NCBI RefSeq assembly: GCF_024679245.1
Contig: NC_090183.1
Coordinates: 24,685,355 to 24,749,354 of the forward strand
Reading direction: 5' to 3'
Source of the DNA: Pseudorasbora parva
Lineage: Eukaryota; Chordata; Actinopteri; Cypriniformes; Gobionidae
DNA length: 64,000 bases
Position numbers and translations under genes: made by a program. Positions 19,373 to 27,840 of this stretch are shown here, piece after piece. Positions within the stretch are counted from its first letter, which is position 1, and every line of letters begins with the position of its first letter. A model generated the notes under the pieces. The model was not told where the DNA came from, ran no database searches, and saw only the letters and a program-made list of their open reading frames with translations.

Positions 19373-21640
19373 GTTCATTGCTGTTTCCACGAAGAGTGTT
19401 TAAGACTGAGTCTTGGAGAAAGGAAGGAACTGCCAGTGCGGGTGTTATAGCGCTTCTCAGCGAGAGACCGACCATCGTTGCAATCGTTTGCATTCACTAA
19501 AGAGCTTCCATTGTTGGTTCGCTGGGCGTTTTCCCCTTTGAGTGTCACACGCAGGCTTGCACTGTGGACTGCGTGCTGACCGCGGTCATCTCCCTGAGTG
19601 CTTCAGCACATCTAAAAGAGCAGTTTTTCCATTCTAAAAGAGCAACACGGTTTGACCCTGCGTCTTTTTCAAGATGTCATTCAAACCGTGCATTCCTGGA
19701 ATGCAACTGTTTCCTGTCCTCATTGACGGCCACGATCGCATGTGAAATTGCGATCGTGGGTGATTCATGTTCTCGCAGAAGAACATGGTCACGTCGGCGC
19801 GTTGTTCGTCTCACCCTTTCTGATAAAAGGCTTGAGTGTTCAGCGCGCCGTGTGCCGTCGAGCGGCCGGCTGACAGCGGTGGTTGTCACAGCAACCGACG
19901 CGCGTCAGTCGGTGCTCTAGATGCGCGGCCGAGACTATGAAACCTCAGATGGGGTCGAGTCCCTTCGCCTATCCCCCGATCTAGTTCATATTCTGGTGTT
20001 ACTGGAAAAAGGACTACTTTGGCTGATAAGCGCTGGTGGCCTGAGGATTACAGTGGGAATTCCCCGCCGGGTAAACCCCTTCGGGCCCCCACTCCTCTAT
20101 CGCATCAAAAGCATGCTGAGACTCTGTTCGTGGGTGGTACGGATTCTCTCATGAGAATATGACCACGTCAGGGCATTGTTCGCCTTGCCTTCTTCATTGA
20201 GGCTTGAGCGTTCAGTGCGCTGTGTGCCGTTCTGACGGCCACGTTCACTGTCTCACATGCCTGCTTGTAGTAAGAGATGGAATCGCTGGTCCTGGAAGAG
20301 AAAAGGGCTTAGCGTTTCATTTTTTGCTCTGGCAGAGGACAGATGTCAATTGCTGCATCGGAGAGAGGGAAATATGGAGGGTCAAAAGGGCCAAAAATGA
20401 GACAAAAAAAAAAAAAAAAAAAAAAGTATCGTTTTCCCTCTCTCACTGCCCTCTGCCCTGCACGCATGAGGGTAGTCCCAGCCCAGGGGTTGTGCAGGAA
20501 CTGCGTGCGGTGTTGGACCTCGCCCTAAGGGCGATGAAAATCACTGCACGCTCCCTGGGTCAGGCGATGTCCACACTAGTGGTCCAGGAACAGGGGGCTA
20601 ACCCAGCAGATATGCTTAAGGAAGGCCTGTCTGTCGGGCTGGCCTCCTCGGCGACGCCATCGAGAACTTTGCCCAGCAGTTCTTGGTGGCCCAGAAGCAG
20701 ACAGAGGCGTTGCATCAGGGTGCCGACGACGAGCTGCTCGGTCGTCGGTCGCGGCGCCTCTGCCGGCTTGTCGCCGAGGGCATCCCCTCCTGCGTCCGCC
20801 TCCACCCTGCTAGAGCCGAGCAGCAGCCTCCACTGGAGGAGCAGGGTGCCGGGCGCAAGGGAGGCGCCCAACCCGTCCAGGGCCCCGCTAACCGGCAGGC
20901 AAGCGCAAGGGGACGCGGCCCTGAGACGGACAGGCTGGGGAGAACAGGAGCTGCTCGGGGGGAGGTGATATTCGTATCCCTCCCCCACCCCCCCGGAGGA
21001 GGACCGGGGGGCCCTGACTGGTTAACGTTCTGCCACTGGCTCTCCGGAGTCCAGCGGTACCCACATATTCAGAGCAGTTTCCTCTCTCTCTGGGCCTCAG
21101 AGGGCCAGGTTGGAAGTGTGCGACGCCCCCGGGCCTTGCTACTTCCTTCCTCCCCTCTCTCGCCAGGGGGCAGTAGTGTGGGCATCGAGACCGCCCCTGG
21201 GCCTTCTCACCCACACTCTGCCCCAACCTGGAGTACTCGGACAACACTCCGGGCCGCCTTCGGGCCTCCCGAGTAGGGTCTGAGTGCCCCACCCCCCTGC
21301 CTTCGGGCAGCAGGCAGCAGAGTGGGCTTCGAGGACGCCTCCGGGCCTTCTCACCCACTCTCTGCCCCTCCTGGGAAGACTCAGACAACACTCCGGGCCG
21401 CCCACGGGCCTCCCGAGTCGGGTCTGAGCATCCCACCTCTCTGCCTTCGGGCAGCGAGCAGTCGAGCGGGCTCCGAGGACGCCTCCGGGCCTTCTCACCC
21501 GCTCCCTGCCCGCACCAGGAGTGCTCGCGCGACACTCCGGGCCGCCTCCGGGCCTCCCGAGTCGAGCCAGAGCTCTCCGTTGCGCTGCCCCACCCCGGGC
21601 ATGTCTGTGGTGTCGTTGGTCCCGCTGGTACGGTCCCTGG
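19373..21640 (+). pseudogene. DIRS B leader and degraded gag region
   Basis: In intact DIRS elements this region encodes a Gag-like protein. The clearest trace is LRAVLDLALRAMKITARSLG with QAMSTLVVQE near 20500-20590, a block of the type found in fish DIRS gag. The open frame 20204-20968 that contains it also includes an A21 run (about 20404-20424) read as polylysine, which looks like slippage or insertion. Upstream, 19786-19875 and 20158-20245 are diverged direct repeats. A small perfect hairpin, CCACGATCGCA...TGCGATCGTGG, lies at about 19729-19758. Downstream lies a 144-bp tandem repeat. No complete gag frame remains. Confidence 0.6.
21145..21580 (+). repeat. 144-bp tandem repeat, about three copies
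   Basis: Units start with GGGCCTTCTCACCC at 21199, 21343 and 21487, exactly 144 bases apart, with a partial unit before 21199. Since 144 is 48 codons, the frame is kept. In the plus frame that runs into the reverse transcriptase, each unit reads EDASGPSHPL...TTLRAA.GPPES. It sits just upstream of the RT. Confidence 0.88.
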
Positions 21641-23501
21641 GAGCGTGGCTACAGCTCCCTCGACCGTCCCGTTGGCTCATCCGTACCATCAGACTCGGCT
21701 ACGCGATCCAGTTCGCGCGCCGGCCACCCAAGTACAAGGGCATCCTCTTCACCTCAGTGCAAAGCAGCGATGCTCAAGTCTTGCGGTCAGAGATCGAGGT
21801 CCTACTGGCGAAGGACGCGTTCGAGCCGGTTCCTCCAGCCGAGATGAAGTCAGGGTTCTACAGTCCCTACTTCATCGTGCCCAAGAAAGGGGGTGGGCTC
21901 CGGCCAATCCTGGACCTGCGCTTCCTGAATCGGGCCCTGCACAAGCTCCCGTTCCGGATGTTAACGCAGAAACGCATTTTTCAATGCATCCGTCCCCAGG
22001 ATTGGTTCGCAGCGTTCGACCTGAAGGACTCGTACTTCCATGTCTCCATACTCCCTCGACACAGACCGTTCCTGCGCTTGCGTTCGAGGGGAGGGCATAC
22101 CAGTACAAAGTCCTGCCCTTCGGGCTGTCCCTGTCGCCTCGCGTCTTTACGAAGGTCGCGAAGGCAGCCATTGTTTCACTCCGAGAACGCGGCGTTCGCA
22201 TTCTCAACTATCTCGACGACTGGCTCATTCTCGCCCAGTCTCGGGAGCAGTTGTGCGAACACGGGGACATGGTGCTCAGTCACCTCAGCCTGTTGGGCCT
22301 TCAGGTCAACTGAGAGAAGAGCAAGCTCTGTCCTACGCAGAGAATCTCTTACCTCGGTATGGAGCTGGATTCGGTCAACCAGACTGCGCGCCTCACGGAG
22401 GAGCGAGTCAGGTCGGTGTTGAACTGCTTGAATATGTTCAAAGGCAGAACAGCGGTCCCACTGAAACTTTTTCAGAGGCTCCTGGGGCATATGGCATCCG
22501 TAGCCGCGGTCACGCCGCTCGGATTGCTTCATATGAGACCGCTCCAACACTGGCTTCATGGCCGAGTCCCGAGGTGGGCGTGGCAGAGCGGCCAGTACCG
22601 GGTCCCAGTGACTCCTTACTGCCGCCAAACCTTCAGCCCGTGGTCCAACGCTTCGTTTCTCCGGGCCGGGGTGCCCCTAGAACAAGTGTGCAGGCATGCT
22701 GTGCTGTTCACGGATGCCTCATCCACGGGTTGGGGGGCCACGTACAACGGGCATGCAGTTGCGGGTCTGTGGACGGAACCGCAATTGCATTGGCATATCA
22801 ATTGCCTCGAGTTGCTAGCAGTACACTTGGCACTGCGCCGCCTCAAGGGGCCGCTACGTGGCAAGCATGTACTGGTCCATACGGACAGCACGGTGGCCGT
22901 TGCGTACATCAACCGTCAGGGTGGTCTACGCTCCCGTCGCCTGTTCCAACTCGCCCGCCACCTGCTCCTGTGGAGTCAGAAGCATCTGAGGTCGCTTCGG
23001 GCCATGCATGTCCCTGGTGCGCTGAACCAGACAGCCGACGAGCTCTCTCGGCAGCCAGCACCTCCGGGAGAATGGCGACTCCACCCCCAGGCGGTCCAGC
23101 TGATATGGGACCAGTTCGGAGCCGCACAGGTAGACCTGTTTGCCTCTCCGGACTCGACCCATTGCCAGTGGTACTATTCCCTGACCGGGGGTACCCTCGG
23201 CACAGATGCACTGGCGCACAGCTGGCCCCGGGACCTACGCAAGTATGTGTTTCCCCCAGTGAGCCTTCTTGCACAGACCCTGTGCAAAGTCAGGGAGGAC
23301 GAGGAGCAGGTCTTGTTAGTTGCGCCGTATTGGCCCAACCGGACCTGGTTCCCAGAACTTACTCTCCTCGCGACAGCCCCTCCTTGGCCCATTCCCCTGA
23401 GGAAGGACCTTCTTTCTCAGGGACGGGGCACTCTATGGCACCCGCGTCCAGACCTCTGGAATCTTCATGTCTGGTCCCTGGACGGGACGCGGAGGTTCTA
23501 G
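21601..23501 (+). pseudogene. DIRS B reverse transcriptase-RNase H-methyltransferase polyprotein (two lesions)
   Basis: It copies the element RNA to DNA and removes the RNA strand. The open frame 21322-22422 carries the N-terminal RT: FYSPYFIVPKKGGGLRPILD, then motif A with AAFDLKDSYFHVSI (about 22008-22050). A one-base loss near 22082 moves the true frame to the one holding YQYKVLPFGLSLSPRVF and the active-site YLDDW (about 22208-22222). A TGA at 22311-22313 interrupts it. The same frame resumes, open from 22359 to 23501 (380 residues). RNase H acidic residues are in FTDAS (Asp codon 22713-22715), CLELLAVHLAL and VHTDST, followed by LNQTADELSR. The C-terminal part (VDLFAS, LLVAPYWPNRTWF) matches the methyltransferase-like domain of DIRS polyproteins, a domain of unproven function here. 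Confidence 0.9.
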
Positions 23502-24508
23502 ATGGACTACCACAAGCAGTCGTAGATACCATCTCTTCAGCTAGAGCCCCCTCTACGAGGCGCCTCTATGTACTGAAGTGGAACCTGTTCGTTGAGTGGT
23601 GTTCTTCCCGTCAGGAAGACCCCCGAAGGTGTTCGATTGGTGTTGTGCTTTCCTTCCTGCAAGACGGGTTGGAGCGAAGGCTGTCTCCCTCCACCCTCAA
23701 AGTGTACGTCGCCGCAATAGCGGCGTATCACGACACAGTCGAAGGTAAGTCCGTCGGAAAGCACGACCTAATCGTCAGGTTCCTCAGAGGTGCGAGGAGA
23801 CTAAATCCTCCTCGTCCATCCTCGATACCCTCTTGGGACTTGGCTCTAGTGCTCAGAGCACTTCAGAGCCCTCCCTTCGAGCCGTTGGAGTCCATTGAGA
23901 TTAAAATCCTGTCAATGAAGACAGTGCTCTTGACTGCTTTGGCCTCGATCAAGAGGGTAGGGGACCTGCACGCACTTTCGGTCAGCGAATCGTGCCTAGA
24001 GTTCAGGCCTGGTAACTCTCACGTTGTCCTGAGACCCAGGCCCGGATACGTGCCCAAGGTTCCTACCACTCCCTTCCGGGACCAGGTGGTGAACCTGCAA
24101 GCGCTGCCTTCGGAGGAGGCAGACCCAGCCCTGGCTTTGTTGTGTCCGGTCCGCGCTCTTCGCGCTTACATTGACCGGACCCAAAGCTTTCGGACCTCAG
24201 AGCAACTCTTCGTCTGTTACGGAGGCCAGCAGAAGGGAAAGGCTGTCTCCAAGCAGAGGTTAGCCCACTGGAAAGTGGATGCTATAGTCTTGGCTTACCA
24301 GTCCCAAGAGGTGCCTTGCCCGTTCTGTGTAAGAGCACACTCCACAAGGAGTGTTGCTTCTTCCTGGGCGCTGGCTCAAGGCGCCTCGCTGACAGACATT
24401 TGTAGAGCTGCGGGCTGGGCGACACCTAACACGTTTGCTAGGTTTTATAGCTTACGTGTAGAGCCGGTATCTTCCCGCATCCTCGCCCCTGGTGGCCAGG
24501 AGCGCTAA
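23480..24508 (+). CDS. DIRS B tyrosine recombinase, open frame
   Basis: This enzyme is thought to integrate the circular DNA form by breaking and rejoining strands through a covalent tyrosine link. The stop-free frame actually extends back to 22040 (822 codons), but its first two thirds overlap the RT/RNase H frame and show no domain, so I place the enzyme in the last ~340 codons. The exact start is uncertain. The core-binding domain has SSARAPSTRRLYVLKWNLF and PSTLKVYVAAIAAYH. In 822-frame numbering the catalytic residues are Arg639 (IKRVGDL), His767 and Arg770 (AHSTRS), and the nucleophile Tyr803 (FARFYSL). No frameshift or stop lies within it and it ends at TAA 24506-24508. It is the only coding region in the window that looks complete for its domain. 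Confidence 0.88.
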   Translation, partial: GRDAEVLDGLPQAVVDTISSARAPSTRRLYVLKWNLFVEWCSSRQEDPRRCSIGVVLSFLQDGLERRLSPSTLKVYVAAIAAYHDTVEGKSVGKHDLIVRFLRGARRLNPPRPSSIPSWDLALVLRALQSPPFEPLESIEIKILSMKTVLLTALASIKRVGDLHALSVSESCLEFRPGNSHVVLRPRPGYVPKVPTTPFRDQVVNLQALPSEEADPALALLCPVRALRAYIDRTQSFRTSEQLFVCYGGQQKGKAVSKQRLAHWKVDAIVLAYQSQEVPCPFCVRAHSTRSVASSWALAQGASLTDICRAAGWATPNTFARFYSLRVEPVSSRILAPGGQER

Positions 24509-25134
24509 GTGCCCGTTCTAAGTGTCGGCTTGCAACGCCACTCCCGCCCTCTGGGCCGGATACGTGCGTTTATTGTCTCCAGTTGTGTTCCCCGGGAAAC
24601 CGGCTAACCCTGTTGAGCTCCTCCGTCACCCCATGCGGTGTCAGACGTTGCGGACCGTCTGACGCTAGGCCTGCACCCGTATGCTTGTGGAACGTGGTTG
24701 TAGGCTGGGTTCCATATGTAGCGGTTCCCTCACGGCAACCCCATATGTGTATTCGTCCACGGTATCAGCTACCCTTCGGGCTAGCCCCGTGTCTTTCCCT
24801 CGACAGAGCCCGCTCTGTCGTCTCTGGGCGTGTTCTTTCCCCCCTACAATTAGGTTGGAACCACCCCAGAGACTGCCATATGTTGCACTACCCTGCCAGG
24901 TTAGTCCTTATGTGTATTCCGCCACCACTCCTTCCCTGAAGGACGTGGCCCCGCAGCGTACCTTCTCCCGAGAAGAACACGCTTCCCAGCGGTCTATGGT
25001 CACTCTAAGTGGGTCTTGCAGAACAGCAGTGACTGACCTCCCTGCTTGGAGCCCTGACTTCCGTACCATACTAGACGGTCCAGTGCGCTCAAGCAGGACG
25101 CTGGAAGGGCCAGCATCCTGGCGTTTTCCAAAGG
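24509..25134 (+). other. DIRS B 3' non-coding region
   Basis: GC-rich sequence between the recombinase stop and the internal complementary region. Short recurring phrases (CCATATGT and TATGTGTATTC at about 24711, 24751, 24879 and 24911) hint at diverged local duplication. The open frames at 24583-25226 carry no domain. Confidence 0.55.
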
Positions 25135-25254
25135 GATCCCAATTCGTCGGTTCAGTTCTGACGTACGTCGAACGTGACCAACTGAAAGGGAACGTCTCGG
25201 TTACGTATGTAACCCTCGTTCCCTGATGGAGGGAACGGAGACGTACGTCCCGTC
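25135..25254. repeat. DIRS B internal complementary region (ICR)
   Basis: 25135-25193 is the complement of the left tip (from 19163), with small differences. From 25191 it is the complement of the right tip (ending 25525). The halves overlap in AAC (GTT on the other strand) at 25191-25193, which marks the circle junction. It contains GGTTACGTATGTAACC (25199-25214) and GTTCCCT-GATGG-AGGGAAC (25218-25236). Confidence 0.92.
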
Positions 25255-25284
25255 GCCAGGAGCTGTGCTTCAGCTAGGAGCCCA

Positions 25285-25525
25285 GTCACGGATTCGGCTC
25301 CTCAGTTGAAAAAAGCATTTGATCTACCATTCCACTTCCTATTTATACCCGCGCTGCGGGGCGGAGCGTGGAATGTGTGGATCACATGCCAATCTCCGAT
25401 TGGCTCGTTTTTATACACTCGAAGTGGATAGGTCTCTGAGGGCAGATCCCAATTCGTCGGTTCAGTTCTGACGTACGTCTCCGTTCCCTCCTTCAGGGAA
25501 CGAGGGTTACATACGTAACCGAGAC
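25285..25525 (-). repeat. DIRS B right inverted terminal repeat
   Basis: The inverted copy of the left repeat (CCACTTCCTATTTATACCCG, CGAGCCAATCGG complement, CGACGAATTGGGATC complement) is followed by a right-only tip: GTTCCCT-CCTTC-AGGGAAC (25483-25501) and GGTTACATACGTAACC (25505-25520), ending GAGAC before GTT. Its TATA-like sequences face inward on the minus strand. Confidence 0.92.
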
Positions 25526-25528
25526 GTT

Positions 25529-26460
25529 TTTAACACATTTACTAATTTCTACATGGTGAAAGGCACATAGCACACTATATATGTGATAGGAAATGATTCA
25601 GTGTAAATATGCTTTCAGTTAGGTTTTATGCAAACCAAGTCTGGTTTCACGTTAGTTTCACGCATCACAGCAGTGCACACACATAGCCTAACGCAGCGCA
25701 GCACGGATCATATGCGCTAGTCGGCGCAGACAACAAAACATATCGGACCCATTTAAATTCTGCACAGAATGGTTTACTTTAAAAGCAATTTAGAGATTAT
25801 GAAGATAAACAGTTAGATAAAACTTGCTTTACCAAACAGAAAGCCTCTAGGCAAACTGACACGGTGTATTAACGAAACACTATTGACTGTTTCAAAAAAG
25901 GGCAGGAGCTGCTAACAGTTGGAGCTGTTTCAGCGGAAATCACGTCAACACATTGAATAATGCAGCGCGTTTCAAGGCACTTCAGCGGACCTCTAATATG
26001 ACTAAAACCATATATCAAAAGCTTACATCTACATGTATCTACAAAGTATAAGTAAAAAGTAAAAAAAACAAAACATACCATTCTTAAATGTCCTGTAACA
26101 GCTACAGGTTCTGCTCCATCCTCTTCGCTAATACTCTCTGGGTCTGATTCGGGCTCAAATTGATAAGGCAATATTGATGCCATTGTTTACAATTCACCTG
26201 AGCACATGCAACTACCCATAACTGCCCTAGTTAGCTAATTACTGGGCCAGCTAACCAATCTGAGGCCACTGCATAATTTTCTGCTTCTATGAAGCGAGTG
26301 GCTTCATAGAACCAGGAACTCAACAGACCGTTTTTATGAGAAGGGACACAGTGGTGAAAGATAAAATATGTGACAAATAATGAACCCATGTTACAGTGCA
26401 TCCCATAAACACAATCAAGCCTTCAAAAAAAAAGCTGATATTAATGTAATTTAATTCATT
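25529..26460. repeat. Multicopy repeat flank; end segment recurs at 44.2-44.4 kb
   Basis: 26295-26440 (blocks GGCTTCATAGAACC, AGAAGGGACA, ATTACAGTGCA-type and AAACACAATCA) matches 44220-44385 in the same orientation. Both copies put a putative first exon or promoter-like GC-rich area next to it. No terminal repeat is preserved at this copy. It also contains the acidic open frame at 25869-26183 (minus). Confidence 0.55.
26085..26183 (-). pseudogene. Acidic LPYQFEPE-type exon fragment (P2X7-C-terminal-like family?)
   Basis: The minus-strand ATG at 26183 begins MASILPYQFEPESDPESISE and stays acidic for about 30 residues (to EPVAVTGHL). The rest of the 104-residue frame (to 25869) looks like intron or non-coding translation. 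The LPYQFEPE start followed by an acidic serine-rich stretch is familiar from multicopy fish proteins with a zinc-binding P2X7-receptor-C-terminal-like domain, some of them in transposons. That domain itself is not present here. The assignment is from memory of the family, and the piece may be a lone first exon. Confidence 0.35.
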
Positions 26461-26783
26461 TGTACCGAGAATTTTCAATACTTGTCTTTTCGATTCGGTA
26501 CACGTGTAATACTGAGTTGTAGCCCATGCCTCTTTTTTAACCCCCATTATTACACGGCTCTGTGAAATACTTGATTCTGATCGGCCAATCATGCATTTTA
26601 GCAGTATGTTATTCCCAGATAACAACCGCCAAAGTGAATAACACAACGCTCATCCGGGTACTACGAGTTATCTTGACCAGTACTACTTATATGCTTAACG
26701 TGTCACTCTGCTGGTCTGGTGCCATCTTGTGACTGAAATACTTAACCACCACGGGTTACAATGGAAGAAGACTTCAAGGTGTT

Positions 26784-27331
26784 AATCCAAAAATGAAAAT
26801 TAGCCCATGATTTACTCACCCTCAAATTATCCTAGGTATGACATACTTTTTACAGACAAATAAAATCTGAGTTATATTTAAAAGTCCTGGCTAATCCAAG
26901 CTTTTTAATGACAGTTAGTTGTAGCTCTGATTTTGAAGTCCATAAAAAAAATCTGTCCTTCAAATAATGTGCTCCATACGGCTCCGGGGGGTTAATAAAG
27001 GCCTTCAGAAGCGAATAGATGAGTTTGTGTAAGAAAAATATCCATATTTAAAACTTTATAAAGTAAAGTTTCGGCGATTGCCTTCTGTATTCAATTTATG
27101 AGAAAAGTGTTGAAAGCGCCTCTGCAGTTAAAAAGACATAGGCATCTTGAATTGGGAGAAGGCACTTTCAACACTTTTTCCACGGAAGGAGATAGGCTGG
27201 AACTTTACTTTATAAAGTTTTAAATATGGATATTTTTCTTACACAAACTCATCGATGACCTACAGCTAACCTACTACTATAATAAAGCTTGGATTAGCAG
27301 GACTTTTTAAATATAACTCCGATTTTATTTA
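26784..27331. repeat. Foldback MITE, right end missing
   Basis: It starts TTAATCCAAAAATGAAAATT and GATTTACTCACCCTC. The arms at 27036-27080 (AAATATCCATATTTAAAAC, TTTATAAAGTAAAG) and 27195-27240 are inverted relative to each other, and TAATCCAAGCTTTT (about 26894) pairs with AAAGCTTGGATTA (about 27285). The right end stops abruptly at the helicase-like repeat (27332), so part of the element was lost at that junction. Confidence 0.8.
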
Positions 27332-27840
27332 CCCACATCAAGATGTTTGGTCTGGAAACTCACCATTGACAGGGCTCAATCCGAGGGGCGGGATAAACGG
27401 TTGTCTTTCAAACTCCCTCTGCATGTGATAGGATAGCGCTTACCACCAACCAGAGCAACGAAGGTGAAACAGAGCTTGTTGATAGATTAAACATTCACTG
27501 TATCCGGTCGGCAAAACTCCGAACACATGTTCCCTTTTTAAGAATGACTTCAGTGCCGTTCTTTGTTCTTTTCTCAGAGAAAAGCTTAACTCCAAGTCTT
27601 CCAGAGTCGTGGTCAAAGCTGATTCGAAAGACCGCCTTCGCCAGTTTCTGTGTTTACTAGAAGCACGCAAACGCAACTTGGCCATCGTCATTATGGCCCC
27701 GCCCACCGACTCTTTACACGATGTGATTGGCCCGGCATGAGTTAGGCAATTACAGCTCAGAAGTGTATTGAGAGTTGCTAGACGACACTCGCGGGCAGAT
27801 TAGACTTGCTGCCGCTAAGGAGTGTCTAGATTTCTAGGCT
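27332..27840 (-). mobile_element. RecQ-helicase-like repeat, copy 2 (inverted)
   Basis: Inverted relative of 15391-15899. The minus-strand frame 27440-27706 gives LEDLELSFSLRKEQRTALKS, then FLKREHVFGVLPTGYSECLI and YQQALFHLRC. The order Q-like motif, then a Walker A position (LPTGY followed by SEC where GKS/GKT is expected), then YQ.AL fits the N-terminus of a RecQ-type superfamily 2 helicase with its ATP-binding lysine lost. It lacks about 15 bases of the far end present in copy 1 and has no visible target duplication. Only the N-terminal helicase segment is carried; DEAH and later motifs are absent. Confidence 0.7.

Larger units (their letters stand above)
19163..25525 (+). mobile_element. 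DIRS-type tyrosine-recombinase retrotransposon, copy B (near complete)
   Basis: A 6.36-kb element with inverted terminal repeats, internal complementary region, gag remnant, reverse transcriptase/RNase H/methyltransferase-like region and an open tyrosine recombinase frame. It starts at GTT (19163-19165) and is followed by GTT (25526-25528). There is no target duplication beyond this GTT, as expected for recombinase-mediated insertion. It has no LTRs, protease or DDE integrase. Over about 170 bases, I see roughly one mismatch between the two terminal repeats, and the polymerase region has one frameshift and one stop, so insertion looks recent compared with copy A. It landed in a TTAA-type repeat. 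Its GC content is clearly above that of its surroundings. Confidence 0.93.

Noticed and set aside
20888..21535. 215-residue minus-strand frame with internal repeats
   Set aside because: It is the antisense reading of the 144-bp tandem repeat in DIRS B; it shows no domain and is open because of GC richness.
22040..23479. First two thirds of the 822-codon frame as a separate protein
   Set aside because: It overlaps the RNase H/methyltransferase-like frame, which carries the recognisable motifs; only the last third has recombinase motifs.
5717..25525. LTR retrotransposon or endogenous retrovirus interpretation of the two RT elements
   Set aside because: There are no direct long terminal repeats, protease, DDE integrase or envelope; inverted ends, an ICR and a tyrosine recombinase identify DIRS.
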